DNA of 64,000 nucleotides from Gottfriedia luciferensis (GCF_001712755.1 NZ_MDKC01000001.1:248001-312000); one strand, 5' to 3'. Counted from the stretch's first letter, positions 43,254 through 52,504 are shown. Notes: generated by a model not told the origin, from the letters alone. Made by a program: numbers and translations.

Positions 43254-43922
43254 TTGAGGGATTTAGTTGATGATTTACCTCTAATCGGTGCGTATTTTTT
43301 ATTATTAGGTACATCAACGGCTGCTGTTGGTGTATCAAGTAAAAAAATCGTAAGTGAAAACTTTGGAAGAAGTTTATTCGCTAAAGGGAATGCAATTGAA
43401 GCATTTGGCAACTCCATACAAGCAATTGGAAGAGAAAAATTATATAAGAGAGTAAAAAATGAAAATGATAATGAAAAAGAAAAAGAATTTGAACTAACAA
43501 TGATGATTGGTGCTTGGATTCAAGCAATCGGAAACGGTACAAATACATTTGCAACAAATTTAGAAATTGAAGGTTTGGAAAGGGAAGGTCACAAATTAAA
43601 TGCACTTGGAAGCGTCATTCAATCAATAGGTGCTCAAATAGAAACAACTGGAGCACTGATCGAGGGGACGCAACTAGATAAAATTGAGGCTTATGGAAAT
43701 CAATTAATCGGTTTAGGTGCTTTAATTGATGGTATTGGTAATGCTGCATTACTACGTGATAAAATTATTTTAGGAGATGATTTATTACTTGTCGGTAGTT
43801 GGGTTCAAGTGTTTGGAGCCATTTTAATAATTTATGCACTTCGCAATAAAAGAAGCGAATATGAAAAAGAACAGTTAGACTATCGATATGGTTATTATCC
43901 AAATAAACAGTTCGAATGGTAA
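43254..43922 (+). CDS. Repetitive IQAIG-motif protein (DUF6944 type)
   Basis: A 222-residue protein built from repeats of a short helix-turn motif: AIEAFGNSIQAIGRE, WIQAIGNGTNTF, VIQSIGAQIETTGALIEG and QLIGLGALIDGIGNA. A hydrophobic N-terminal helix (LIGAYFLLLGTSTAAVGV) and a C-terminal one (LVGSWVQVFGAILIIYAL) flank them. It resembles the family annotated DUF6944, as I recall it; function unknown. TTG at 43254 follows GGAGGTG by 5 nt. It is divergent from lysK. Confidence 0.75.
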   Translation: MRDLVDDLPLIGAYFLLLGTSTAAVGVSSKKIVSENFGRSLFAKGNAIEAFGNSIQAIGREKLYKRVKNENDNEKEKEFELTMMIGAWIQAIGNGTNTFATNLEIEGLEREGHKLNALGSVIQSIGAQIETTGALIEGTQLDKIEAYGNQLIGLGALIDGIGNAALLRDKIILGDDLLLVGSWVQVFGAILIIYALRNKRSEYEKEQLDYRYGYYPNKQFEW

Positions 43923-44099
43923 AATAATAATTTTTTGTGAAGAATACGAAAAAAAGAAGGTATCTATTCGTTAATAGCAAATATTATTATTAAAATTATA
44001 TTAAAACATTTTATTTTTCTGTAAAAGCATTTTGTGAGAAAATAGAATTTATCGGTTTAAATAGAATAAACCAATTTTTTGAAACAGAGGTATGATTAG

Positions 44100-44963
44100 A
44101 TGAATTTAAAAATAATTACGGATAGTGCGGCTGATTTACCAAAGGAGATCATTGAACAATATAATATTGATGTCATTCCACTACGAGTTTATTCAGAAGA
44201 TGAAAAAGAATATTTTGATGGTTTAACTTTGGATTCAAAGACTTTATTCAATGAAATGCGTAATGGAAAGGTATTTAAAACGTCTCTTCCGTCATATGAG
44301 TATATTTATAATACCTTCGCTAAATATGCAAAAGAAAATACACCATGTATTTATATTGCGTTTTCTTCTGAACTTTCAGGTACATATCAATCAGCAGTAA
44401 TGGTAAAAAATGAGTTTGACGAGGAACTTCCTGATTTTAATTTAGAGATATTTGATACAAAAAGTGCATCAATCGGACAAGGGCTAATTGCTGTTAATGC
44501 TGCAAAGCTTGCAATGAACGGAGCTACAAAAGAAGAGGTTATTAATAATATAAAACATAGCATCGGTCATATTGAACATATCTTTACAGTTGATGACCTA
44601 CAATATTTGGTACGTGGAGGTCGCTTAAGTAAAGTGGCTGGTTTTGTAGGTAATTTATTAAATATTAAACCGATCTTACATGTTGAAGATGGAAAGTTAA
44701 TTCCACTTGAAAAAATTAGAGGTTCAAAAAAATTGATAAAAAGAATTCTCGAAATTATGGAATCCCGAGGGACAAATTTATCAACTCAATTAATTGGTAT
44801 TTCTCACGGTGACGATTTAGACAAAGCAATTGAAATTAAAAATGCGATGGCAGAGACATTTGGATGTAAGGAGTTTGTCATTAATTCAATCGGTTCTGCT
44901 ATAGGTGCTCATGCAGGACCTGGTACTTTAGCAATATTTTTTATGAACGAAAATAAAAAATAA
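44100..44963 (+). CDS. DegV family fatty-acid-binding protein
   Basis: A 287-residue DegV protein. The signature start is LKIITDSAADLP, then FKTSLPSYEY, and FSSELSGTYQSA in the EDD fold. The motif VDDLQYLVRGGRLSK is followed by the usual helical lid and NSIGSAIGAHAGPGTLA. Family members bind fatty acids (FakB in staphylococci) for phosphorylation by FakA. No kinase gene is adjacent. Confidence 0.93.
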   Translation: MNLKIITDSAADLPKEIIEQYNIDVIPLRVYSEDEKEYFDGLTLDSKTLFNEMRNGKVFKTSLPSYEYIYNTFAKYAKENTPCIYIAFSSELSGTYQSAVMVKNEFDEELPDFNLEIFDTKSASIGQGLIAVNAAKLAMNGATKEEVINNIKHSIGHIEHIFTVDDLQYLVRGGRLSKVAGFVGNLLNIKPILHVEDGKLIPLEKIRGSKKLIKRILEIMESRGTNLSTQLIGISHGDDLDKAIEIKNAMAETFGCKEFVINSIGSAIGAHAGPGTLAIFFMNENKK

Positions 44964-44970
44964 TATGATA

Positions 44971-45007
44971 AAAAGAGCTAATTATGCAAAATTAATTAGC
45001 TTTTTTA
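44971..45007 (+). terminator. Terminator of the degV-family gene
   Basis: AGCTAATTA and TTAATTAGCT arms, then T run. Confidence 0.85.
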
Positions 45008-45118
45008 TTTTAATTTTCTGATAATGTCACCTGGATATTAATTCATACATAATTTCTTCAAAAAAAGTAAATAGTATTTATGTAATCTTCAACTACTATT
45101 ATTATGAGGTGAAAAACG

Positions 45119-45367
45119 ATGTCAATTTTAGATAACTGGGATCAATGGAAAGATTTTTTAGGTGATCGATTAGAAGCAACAGGTGAAAAAGGTGTAGGTG
45201 AAGGTGCTATTAATGAAATGGCATATCGCTTAGGAAATTACTTAGCAAATGAAGTAGAACCAAAAAATGCAGAAGAACAAATTTTAAAAGACCTCTGGAA
45301 TGTTGCAGATGAACAAGAGCAACATACAATTGCTGCTCTAATGATGAAGTATGTTAAAAATAAATAA
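45119..45367 (+). CDS. ymfJ: DUF3243 family protein (YmfJ)
   Basis: An 82-residue acidic helical protein matching DUF3243/YmfJ: WDQWKDFLGDRLEATGEKG, then AINEMAYRLGNYLANEV and a helical tail with EQILKDLWNVADEQEQHTIA. Function unknown. ATG follows GAGGTG. It has its own terminator. Confidence 0.88.
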   Translation: MSILDNWDQWKDFLGDRLEATGEKGVGEGAINEMAYRLGNYLANEVEPKNAEEQILKDLWNVADEQEQHTIAALMMKYVKNK

Positions 45368-45384
45368 TTAAAATAATGTGATTA

Positions 45385-45425
45385 AAAAATAGCCCAGTGA
45401 ATAGAATCATAAGGGCTATTTTTTA
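45385..45425 (+). terminator. Terminator of ymfJ
   Basis: AAATAGCCC and GGGCTATTT arms around a 17-nt loop, then T run. Confidence 0.85.
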
Positions 45426-45705
45426 TTTGTAAGCAACAATGTATGTTAACAAAGAATCAACAAAAATAATTAAAAATTAAACTTGAAATGGACATTTGAT
45501 TAATTTATACTGTACTTATTGTGAGTACTGTTTTTGGATTAAGGACAATTACTATTTACATTTTAATTGTTTTTTTGTATGATAGACTTTCTGTTCAAAT
45601 TTCGCTTTTATCATAAAATGTTTTTTTGCACTTATAAATAGAATAGAAAATTTGAACGAATTTCAATACAGCTTTACAAAAAAAGAGAAGAAATGGGGAT
45701 AATAT
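45426..45705. promoter_or_regulatory. Upstream region of the DHA2 exporter, with an inverted repeat
   Basis: About 280 bp without a gene. It contains a perfect 10-bp inverted repeat, GTTCAAATTT (45593-45602) and AAATTTGAAC (45648-45657), which may be paired operator half-sites. The regulator is unknown. Confidence 0.4.
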
Positions 45706-47181
45706 ATGAATAATCAGCAAAACTCGGCTGACACGCCGTTTAGCGTAAAAACGATTATTGGTCCAATGATGGCTGTAATCGTAGGGATGATCATGGTTAT
45801 TTTAGATAGTACGGTAGTAAATGTAGCATTACCTGGAATTACCGAATATTTTAAATCTGATTTAACAAAAATGCAGTGGACGATTACTGGATATACATTG
45901 GCATTATCAGCTGTTATACCACTTGCAGGCTGGATGTCTGATCGTTTTGGAGCTAAGAAAATTTTCTTATTTACGATTTTGTTTTTTACAATCGGTTCAG
46001 TTCTTTGTTCTGTAGCACAAACACCTGAACAGTTAATTTTATTTCGAGTAATACAAGGAATCGGTGGAGGAATGGTTGCTCCAATCGGTATGGCAATTAT
46101 CTTTAGATTAGCTCCTCCAGAAAAGATCGGTTCAATTATGGGGATGCTTGGAATACCGATGTTACTTGCACCTGCTTTAGGTCCGGTTATCTCAGGATGG
46201 TTCGTAGAGTATTCTACTTGGCATTGGATTTTCCTAATTAATTTACCAATCGGTATTATCGCTTTAATAATTGGAGCTAAATTCTTACCTAATTTTGAAT
46301 CTAAATCAGTACCTGCTTTAGACGGATTAGGAATCATCATTGCTCCAATCGCTTTTTCAATGTTAGCATACGGAGTTAGTCAAAGTTCAACAAGTTGGAC
46401 ATCAAAAGGAACATTAACAGGTTTAATTGTTGGTGGAGTTGCTTTATTACTATTTATCTTTGTTGAGCTTCGCCTAAAACAACCTTTACTTGAATTACGT
46501 GTATTTAAATCGTCTGATTTTGTTAGAAGTATTTTAATTACGTGGATTATGCAAATTGCTTTATTCGGTTCTTTCTTAATTGTTCCATTATTTTTACAAA
46601 CAGTTAAACAATATGGGGCATTTGAAACGGGCTTAATTATGTTACCTCAAGCTTTAGCATCTGCTTTAATGATGCCAATTGGTGGTAAAATGTATGATAA
46701 AGTTGGTGCTAGACCGATGGCGTTAGTTGGTTTAACAATTATCACATCTGCACTATTCATTTTCTCTAAAATTTCAGTGGACTCATCAAATACATTTATT
46801 ATGTTAACACTTGCTATGATGGGTGCTGGAATGGGATTATCAATGATGCCAATTAATACACACGTATTACAATCTGCACCAAGACATTTAGTAAGTCGTG
46901 TAACGCCTTTAACTGCAGCAGCTCAGCAAGTAATGGTATCATTTGCAGTAGCAGGTATGGCTGGATTTTTAACTTCTAGTACAAAGGATTATATGACAAA
47001 AACAACGAATCCACTAAATGCAATGATTTCAGCATTTGGTGATACATTCTTACTAGCAGCAGGTATCGCATTAGTAGGAGCGTTATTAGCAATTATTTTA
47101 CGTAAACCAAAAGTGCAAGATACAGATGCGGCAAAAGCAGATCTTGACGAGTCAAAATCTTCAATGATGGTAGGACATTAA
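45706..47181 (+). CDS. DHA2-family drug:proton antiporter
   Basis: A 491-residue, 14-helix MFS exporter of the EmrB/QacA type. It has the early motif LDSTVVNVALPGI, loop 2-3 GWMSDRFGAKKIF and the antiporter motif C region (GIPMLLAPALGPVISGW). Substrates are usually lipophilic drugs. No regulator gene is adjacent, but a dyad lies upstream. It ends at a strong terminator. Confidence 0.9.
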   Translation: MNNQQNSADTPFSVKTIIGPMMAVIVGMIMVILDSTVVNVALPGITEYFKSDLTKMQWTITGYTLALSAVIPLAGWMSDRFGAKKIFLFTILFFTIGSVLCSVAQTPEQLILFRVIQGIGGGMVAPIGMAIIFRLAPPEKIGSIMGMLGIPMLLAPALGPVISGWFVEYSTWHWIFLINLPIGIIALIIGAKFLPNFESKSVPALDGLGIIIAPIAFSMLAYGVSQSSTSWTSKGTLTGLIVGGVALLLFIFVELRLKQPLLELRVFKSSDFVRSILITWIMQIALFGSFLIVPLFLQTVKQYGAFETGLIMLPQALASALMMPIGGKMYDKVGARPMALVGLTIITSALFIFSKISVDSSNTFIMLTLAMMGAGMGLSMMPINTHVLQSAPRHLVSRVTPLTAAAQQVMVSFAVAGMAGFLTSSTKDYMTKTTNPLNAMISAFGDTFLLAAGIALVGALLAIILRKPKVQDTDAAKADLDESKSSMMVGH

Positions 47182-47190
47182 TATATATAA

Positions 47191-47225
47191 AAGAAGCCAA
47201 TATTAAAAAATTGGCTTCTTTTTTT
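47191..47225 (+). terminator. Terminator of the DHA2 exporter
   Basis: AAGAAGCCAA and TTGGCTTCTT arms, then seven T residues. Confidence 0.9.
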
Positions 47226-47398
47226 GTCATTTTTGATTATAATTTAAATAGTATCGAAAGAATTTTTATAATTTCTACAATTTTAAGAGAACTGTTATAA
47301 AACTAATTGAATTGTAATAAAAATGTCCTTATTATGTAAGGTTAGTTATGTATAATTAAAGCTCGAATATCGATTTACTTTACAATGGAGCTGATTTA

Positions 47399-48307
47399 AT
47401 GATTAAAAGTATTTGCAAAACAACTTTAGCACTATCAATTTTAACTGGAGGTTTATTCTATGGAAATAGTACTCCGAGTTCAATTAAGACCGTGGAAGCT
47501 GCTACGATAAGCGGTACAGTAACTGCATCAGTTTTAAATGTAAGAAGCGGTCCTAGTACTAGTTATAAAGTAATTAGCACACTTAAAAAGGGTGCGAAAG
47601 TTACGATAACAAGCACAAGTGGATCTTGGTATAAAATAACAAGTGGAACAAAAACTGGATGGGTTTCAAGTAAATATATTAAAAAAGCCCCAACGACAGT
47701 TTCTGCCACAACCGTAAATAAAATGAAAACTTTAGGTACTTCAAAGCAATTAATCATTGTGTCAGCTGCAAATGAAAGTACAAGAAATGCATTAATTGAA
47801 ACATTTGAAAAAAGCGGTACTAGTTGGAAAAAATTACATACATATTCAGGTGTAATCGGGAAAAACGGCATGATTAGTAGTAAGCATGAGGGTGATTATG
47901 AAACACCTGAAGGGAAATATACAATTACAACAGCATTCGGTAGATATTCAAATCCAGGTACAAAAATGACATACCGTAAAATTACTTCAAATGATGTATA
48001 TGTAGATGATTCAAATAGTAAATTATATAATACTTGGCAATTGGCATCAGAAAATAACGGTAGATGGAAAACGGCCGAAAAGATGAATATTTCTCAATAT
48101 GATTATGGTTTTGTTATTAACTACAATACTGCGAGAACCCCAGGAAAAGGTAGTGCAATCTTTTTTCACGTAGCTGGTACTTCAGGGTATACGGCAGGCT
48201 GTACAGCTACATCTAAAACAAATGTAGTATCCATTTTAAAATGGTTAGATCCGGCAAAAAAACCACTAATTATTCAAACACCATTGAATAAATTAACGCA
48301 ATATTAA
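47399..48307 (+). CDS. SH3b plus L,D-transpeptidase protein, secreted
   Basis: A 302-residue secreted cell-wall protein. The signal peptide ends about residue 36 (VEAA). A bacterial SH3 domain follows (residues about 38-97: VLNVRSGPSTSYKVI and GWVSSKYIKK). A L,D-transpeptidase (YkuD-type) domain spans about 115-300, with catalytic HVAGTSGYTAGCTATS (His and Cys). This enzyme class makes 3-3 cross-links or trims peptidoglycan stems. It is a single gene with its own terminator. Confidence 0.85.
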   Translation: MIKSICKTTLALSILTGGLFYGNSTPSSIKTVEAATISGTVTASVLNVRSGPSTSYKVISTLKKGAKVTITSTSGSWYKITSGTKTGWVSSKYIKKAPTTVSATTVNKMKTLGTSKQLIIVSAANESTRNALIETFEKSGTSWKKLHTYSGVIGKNGMISSKHEGDYETPEGKYTITTAFGRYSNPGTKMTYRKITSNDVYVDDSNSKLYNTWQLASENNGRWKTAEKMNISQYDYGFVINYNTARTPGKGSAIFFHVAGTSGYTAGCTATSKTNVVSILKWLDPAKKPLIIQTPLNKLTQY

Positions 48308-48317
48308 TATGATCCTG

Positions 48318-48347
48318 AAACTGGTCAATGATTTGATCAGTTTTTTT
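48318..48347 (+). terminator. Terminator of the L,D-transpeptidase gene
   Basis: AAACTGGTCAA and TTGATCAGTTT arms, then T run. Confidence 0.85.
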
Positions 48348-48449
48348 ACGTTTCAAACTTTACTCGCAGGAGTCATGATGATTAATTTTAAAGAGGACCG
48401 TCTTGTTTATCGTTCGAGAGAAGGAGGGTATCTGAAAGGATTTTTGAAC

Positions 48450-48480
48450 TAAAAAAGGCTGTCTAAATAGACAACCTTTA
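48450..48480 (-). terminator. Terminator of the IDEAL-domain gene
   Basis: AAAGGCTGTCT and AGACAACCTTT arms, with a run of T on the minus strand. Confidence 0.8.
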
Positions 48481-48510
48481 GGAACTTTTATTACTACTGT
48501 TTTATAAGCT

Positions 48511-48846
48511 TTATTTTACGCTATTAACAAGTTGCCTCATTGAGTTTAATTGTGAAGATAGCTCATTAAACCAATCCTCATCTCCCGTTGAGAGGGCCAA
48601 GTCAATTAGAAAGTGAATCTGTTCTTTGTTTGTCACTTTCGAATCAGGCATTTTCTTTACGTTTCTATTTAGCATTTGAATGGTCTTTCCAACAGTCGTT
48701 TTATTATCTGAAGTTATGACATTTACCTTTACTACTTCATCAAGAATAGTAAGTGAATCAACATAACCTATTACTAATTCTCCATGCAATGATATACCTT
48801 TAACCCAGTCACCTATTTTTAAAATAGAATCATTATTTAAATTCAT
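48511..48846 (-). CDS. IDEAL-domain protein
   Basis: A 111-residue protein with a beta-rich first half (LKIGDWVKGISLHGELVIGY, resembling a small SH3-like barrel). The C-terminus is a likely IDEAL motif, IDLALSTGDEDWFNELSSQL (about residues 80-100). IDEAL motifs are found at the ends of Bacillus regulatory adaptors. Function unknown. ATG follows AAGGTGG. Confidence 0.65.
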   Translation of the reverse strand: MNLNNDSILKIGDWVKGISLHGELVIGYVDSLTILDEVVKVNVITSDNKTTVGKTIQMLNRNVKKMPDSKVTNKEQIHFLIDLALSTGDEDWFNELSSQLNSMRQLVNSVK

Positions 48847-48942
48847 TTTTTTCCACCTTCTTATTTAGAGTTACTAGTTAAAAAACTAGTGATCATTACA
48901 GCCCTTAAAACGAACTGTAATTATTTTTATTACACTTTGGAT

Positions 48943-48966
48943 AAAAGAAGGCAGAGCCTTCTTTTT
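48943..48966. terminator. Terminator behind the Rrf2 gene
   Basis: AAAAGAAGGC-AGA-GCCTTCTTTT. It is symmetric and probably serves the minus-strand Rrf2 gene. Confidence 0.8.
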
Positions 48967-48976
48967 ATTTAGCTGC

Positions 48977-49390
48977 TCACTTATCACTTTTGATATGATC
49001 GACTATGTCCCCAATAGTGTATTGCTTTAAATATCCCCCAAGATGTTTTTCTGCACCTAAGAAAATAGTAAAAAGAACATTTTGCATATTTGCCCCAACA
49101 ACACACTTATCATTTGATTCAGGGCACTTAGGTTGCAGTGCCCCCTCAGAGGTGATTAGATAAATGTCCCATAGATTAACTTCTTTTAAATCTACCGCGA
49201 AAATAAATCCACCGCCCGATCCTTCCTTCGATTTTATAAATCCATGCTTTTTTAACAAACTAAGCACTTTTCGAATTCGAACTGGATGGACACAGGCACT
49301 CTCTGATATTGCATCACTAGTAGACATCCGATCCGGCTGCAGCGCAAGATACGTTAAACTATGAATGGCAAGAGTGAAGTCACTATTCAT
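48977..49390 (-). CDS. Rrf2-family regulator (SaiR/YwnA-like)
   Basis: A 137-residue Rrf2 winged-helix protein. The DNA-binding part is residues about 5-60 (SDAISESACVHPVRIRKVLSLLKKHGFI, core HPVRIRKVLSLLKKHG), and the wing has SKEGSGGGFIFAVDL. Two cysteines (CPESNDKC) could sense redox state. In Bacillus anthracis the Rrf2 protein SaiR represses spxA2 from the same locus. The adjacent spx gene and its twin operators fit that model. The second gene of the likely spx operon. Confidence 0.8.
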   Translation of the reverse strand: MNSDFTLAIHSLTYLALQPDRMSTSDAISESACVHPVRIRKVLSLLKKHGFIKSKEGSGGGFIFAVDLKEVNLWDIYLITSEGALQPKCPESNDKCVVGANMQNVLFTIFLGAEKHLGGYLKQYTIGDIVDHIKSDK

Positions 49391-49491
49391 GGTCTGCCTC
49401 CTAAAATCGTTAATTTCTTTCTATTTTTCGTGTTTACATTTAGTTCGGTAATAAAATGTGTTAGCGAACTGACAGTTTAAATAATAAAATA

Positions 49492-49887
49492 TTAATTAGC
49501 TACTTTTTGTGACTTAATGTATGAGAATGTTCGTAGTTTACGCGGAAGAAAACTACGAATTTCATCTTCATTATAACCAACCTGCAATCTCTTTTCATCT
49601 AGGATTATTGGCATGCGCAACATTTTTGGATTATTTATGATTAAATTATATAATTCATTAAGTGGCAGCGATTCAATATTTATATTTAATTCTTGAAACG
49701 TTTTTGATTTATTTGAAATAATTTCTTCAGTACCAGTTTCTGTCATGCGAAGAATCGATTTAATCTCCTCAAGTGTAAGTGATTCATTCATAATATTTTT
49801 CACACTATATTCAATATCATGTTCATCTAGCCAAGCTTTTGCTTTACGACAGGATGTACAACTTGGTGTTACATATAGATTCACCAT
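49492..49887 (-). CDS. spx: Spx-family transcriptional regulator
   Basis: A 131-residue Spx protein of the ArsC fold, which binds the RNA polymerase alpha subunit and reprograms transcription in disulfide stress. The redox switch is C10-T-S-C13 ([16 protein letters not shown]), and [26 protein letters not shown] is the conserved C-terminal part (seen as [12 protein letters not shown]). The start at ATG 49887 gives the standard 131 residues. By context this is the SpxA2-type paralogue. Two matching palindromes lie upstream. Confidence 0.93.
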   Translation of the reverse strand: MVNLYVTPSCTSCRKAKAWLDEHDIEYSVKNIMNESLTLEEIKSILRMTETGTEEIISNKSKTFQELNINIESLPLNELYNLIINNPKMLRMPIILDEKRLQVGYNEDEIRSFLPRKLRTFSYIKSQKVAN

Positions 49888-49908
49888 TCTATTACACACT
49901 CCTTATAA

Positions 49909-49931
49909 AATGTAATAAAAAAAATTACAGT
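49909..49931. promoter_or_regulatory. Candidate SaiR operator 1
   Basis: AATGTAA-N9-TTACAGT, 22 nt upstream of the spx start. Same arms and spacing as the site at 50009. Confidence 0.6.
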
Positions 49932-50008
49932 TGAAATAAAAAAATAGTTAAAAATGTACTATCGAATAAAACAAATTAGGTTTTTTCTTACTCAATTGAT
50001 ATGAGTAT

Positions 50009-50031
50009 ACTGTAATTTTATTGTTTACAGT
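50009..50031. promoter_or_regulatory. Candidate SaiR operator 2
   Basis: ACTGTAA-N9-TTACAGT, a perfect 7-bp inverted repeat with a 9-nt spacer. It lies 100 bp further upstream of spx than site 1. Confidence 0.65.
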
Positions 50032-50275
50032 TAAATATGTCAACTATATTTTGAGTTTAAATGATGGAGTGTGTTTTATACTTGTTTGAATTACAAAAAT
50101 AAACTTTATTATATATAGATGTTTTATTACTATAAAAAAGATTTCTACAACGAATTATAGGAATTACGATAGATAGAATTAAAAAAGTAAAGTGTAAAAA
50201 GTTAGTTTATTTTGAAATTTCTAAGTATAATAGAAAGTACAATTAAAATAGAATGAGAATTTTTAGAGGTGGAAT
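50032..50275. other. AT-rich intergenic stretch before the GNAT gene
   Basis: About 240 bp without a coding frame or structured element. It must hold the promoter of the 50276 operon (AGAGGTGG ribosome site just before the start). Confidence 0.4.
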
Positions 50276-50830
50276 ATGAGCAAACTAGAATTTTTTGAAA
50301 TAGAGACTAGTCGATTAAAGCTTAGAAGGTTTAAAGATGAAGATGTTAGCAATTTTTATAAATATCGTTCAAATCCAGCTGTGGCGATTTATCAAGGCTG
50401 GGAAAATTATACATACGAACAATCGATTAATTTTATCGAAAAGCAAAAGTCAGCTGTAATGAATATTCCTAACTCATGGGTTCAAGTAGCGATTGAAAAT
50501 AAAATGGATGGTCAACTAATAGGGGATATTGGAGTACACACTTTATCAAATCCTAAAAATCAAGTTGAAGTCGGTTTTACATTAGAGCCAGTGTACCAGA
50601 ATAAGGGATATGCCTTTGAAGCATTACAAGGGATTCTTGATTATTTATTTAACGAATTAAATAAAGAAAAAATTAACGCAATAGCAGTAGAACAAAATTC
50701 ATCTTCAATTAAATTACTAAAAAAATTAGGATTTCATGAAATGAACATAATAGAAAATTCTTTTTTTAAAGGCCAATATGTAACTGAATTTATGTTTGGA
50801 CTTTCGAAAAATGATTGGAATAAAAGGTAG
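50276..50830 (+). CDS. GNAT N-acetyltransferase (RimJ/RimL type)
   Basis: A 184-residue acetyltransferase. It begins FEIETSRLKLRRFKDEDVSNF, typical of the RimJ-like subgroup. The acetyl-CoA region is VEVGFTLEPVYQNKGYAFEAL, and VEQNSSSIKLLKKLGFHE closes it. The substrate may be a protein N-terminus or a small amine. The DMT transporter starts 14 nt after its stop, so they are co-transcribed. Confidence 0.88.
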   Translation: MSKLEFFEIETSRLKLRRFKDEDVSNFYKYRSNPAVAIYQGWENYTYEQSINFIEKQKSAVMNIPNSWVQVAIENKMDGQLIGDIGVHTLSNPKNQVEVGFTLEPVYQNKGYAFEALQGILDYLFNELNKEKINAIAVEQNSSSIKLLKKLGFHEMNIIENSFFKGQYVTEFMFGLSKNDWNKR

Positions 50831-50844
50831 GAGTTGGGAAATAA

Positions 50845-51756
50845 GTGAATTTCTTTAAAGGAGCATTGTATTTATCATTGGCCGCAAGTATTTGGGGTAT
50901 GACTTATGTTGTCAGTAAAGTAGTATTAGATAGCATTTCTCCATGGTTATTACTAGAAATGAGATTTCTTTTAGCTTTATTAACATTAGGGATAATCAGT
51001 CTTTTCCAAAAAAGCTGGAAAATTAATAAAAAAGATTTGGTTCCTCTCGCAGTTATTGCTTTAGTCGGGTATACTGGCTCAATTGGTTTTCAATTTGTTG
51101 GTACAAAGCTTTCAGGCGCAGCAATGGGCTCTTTAATTACTTCAGCTTCACCTGCATTAATATCATTATTTGCATTTTTTATTTTAAAAGAAAAAATTAA
51201 TAGCCGTAAGATTGTATCGTTAATTTTAGCAACGATTGGAGTAATCGTTGTAATCGGATTACCAAAAGGTGGGTCAAATTTAGGCGCATATTTTGGAAAT
51301 CTCATACTAGTAGGTGCAGCAATTACATGGGCGCTATATACAGTTCTAAGTAAAGTTCAGACTAGTAAATATTCATCATTAACCGTAACAACTTGGGCGA
51401 CAGTATTTGGCGTAATTTTTACATTACCATTTACGTTTCTTGAACAAAGTAAACACATAACTCATTTACCAACAAATGGTTGGATTTGGATGGGGGTCAT
51501 ATTTTTAGGAACAATCTCAACAGCAGGTGCCTTTTATCTTTGGAACAAAGGATTTGAATATATTGATACTTCAACTGGATCATTATTTTTCTTTTTACAA
51601 CCATTAATTGGTACGATATTTGGATATTTTTTATTAAATGAAGAAATTAGTCCTTCTTTCTTCATTGGAAGTATTCTAATTGTTGTAGCTGTGTATTTAT
51701 CGATTAAAGAACCTAAGCAGAAAACGACGCTTCAATATAACTCTAAAAAAGCATGA
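50845..51756 (+). CDS. EamA/DMT-family transporter
   Basis: A 303-residue, ten-helix transporter made of two EamA repeats. The first repeat ends in SALVSLFAFFILKEKIN-like sequence (SLFAFFILKEKINSRK), and the second carries LFFFLQPLIGTIFGYFLLNEE (core QPLIGTIFGYFLLNE). The substrate is unknown; relatives export amino acids or metabolites. It starts at GTG with AGGAG upstream. Confidence 0.9.
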   Translation: MNFFKGALYLSLAASIWGMTYVVSKVVLDSISPWLLLEMRFLLALLTLGIISLFQKSWKINKKDLVPLAVIALVGYTGSIGFQFVGTKLSGAAMGSLITSASPALISLFAFFILKEKINSRKIVSLILATIGVIVVIGLPKGGSNLGAYFGNLILVGAAITWALYTVLSKVQTSKYSSLTVTTWATVFGVIFTLPFTFLEQSKHITHLPTNGWIWMGVIFLGTISTAGAFYLWNKGFEYIDTSTGSLFFFLQPLIGTIFGYFLLNEEISPSFFIGSILIVVAVYLSIKEPKQKTTLQYNSKKA

Positions 51757-51764
51757 AACATTTA

Positions 51765-51796
51765 AAAGTAGTTGAACTATTCGACTGCTTTTTTTA
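51765..51796 (+). terminator. Terminator of the GNAT-DMT operon
   Basis: AAGTAGTTGA and TCGACTGCTT imperfect arms, then seven T residues. Confidence 0.7.
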
Positions 51797-51918
51797 TTGG
51801 CTAATTTACTGTAGATATATGAATCTTAAGATTAGATGGAATGAATTTTTGAAAACAGACTTTCATATGTATTTAAATTGACAAATACTGTTAGGACAAA
51901 TAATATAAATCTTGTGCG

Positions 51919-51938
51919 ATACATCGTATAAGATGTAT
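51919..51938. promoter_or_regulatory. Likely MarR operator
   Basis: ATACATC-GTATAA-GATGTAT, a perfect 7-bp inverted repeat 33 bp before the marR-type gene. It suggests autoregulation. Confidence 0.65.
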
Positions 51939-51970
51939 TTTAATTAGAAGTATTTTGTTGGAGGGATTAC

Positions 51971-52483
51971 ATGGTAGAACGACCAGAATTTATTCGTGAA
52001 TCAATCGATTTTTTACAGCGTTTTTTAATGAAAAGCCTACAAAAGCATTCGGAGGAACATGGAGTTACAATTCCACAAGCAAGAGTTATTGGCGAAGTGT
52101 ATGCTCATAAAACAATGAGCATTAAACAACTTTCTAAAAATCTAAAAATGACGCAAAGTACTGTATCTGATATCGTTGAGCGTCTGACTACAAAAGGCCT
52201 ATTATTGAAAACACCCAATCCAAAAGATAAACGTTTCGTGGAGATTTCTTTACCTGAAAATATTGCTGAAGAAATACATGATAGCATTACTGAAATTGCA
52301 AATAAGTCCTTAAATAGTGCACTAAGTCTTCTAGACTCTGATGAACAAGAGATTGTAGAGAAAGGAATGAAATTATTAGTTACAGCTGTTAAGAAAAAGA
52401 TGGAGACAGATGGAATGGATAATTATGAATTCTTTGATGTATTGTACTTTCTTGATGAGGAAAAAGAAAAAAAAGAGAAATAA
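51971..52483 (+). CDS. MarR-family regulator (YdgJ-like)
   Basis: A 170-residue winged-helix regulator. DNA-binding helices are about residues 45-80 (MSIKQLSKNLKMTQSTVSDI), and the wing has PNPKDKRFVEISL. The C-terminal dimer helices are long. It lies 21 nt upstream of an MMPL exporter, the same pair as ydgJ-ydgH of B. subtilis, so it likely controls that pump. Confidence 0.88.
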   Translation: MVERPEFIRESIDFLQRFLMKSLQKHSEEHGVTIPQARVIGEVYAHKTMSIKQLSKNLKMTQSTVSDIVERLTTKGLLLKTPNPKDKRFVEISLPENIAEEIHDSITEIANKSLNSALSLLDSDEQEIVEKGMKLLVTAVKKKMETDGMDNYEFFDVLYFLDEEKEKKEK

Positions 52484-52504
52484 ATTAATGAAGGAGGGGA
52501 CCGT

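Noticed and set aside
45714-46340. Minus-strand 208-codon frame inside the DHA2 exporter
   Set aside because: Shadow of a hydrophobic gene; no start context and the plus-strand protein is clear.
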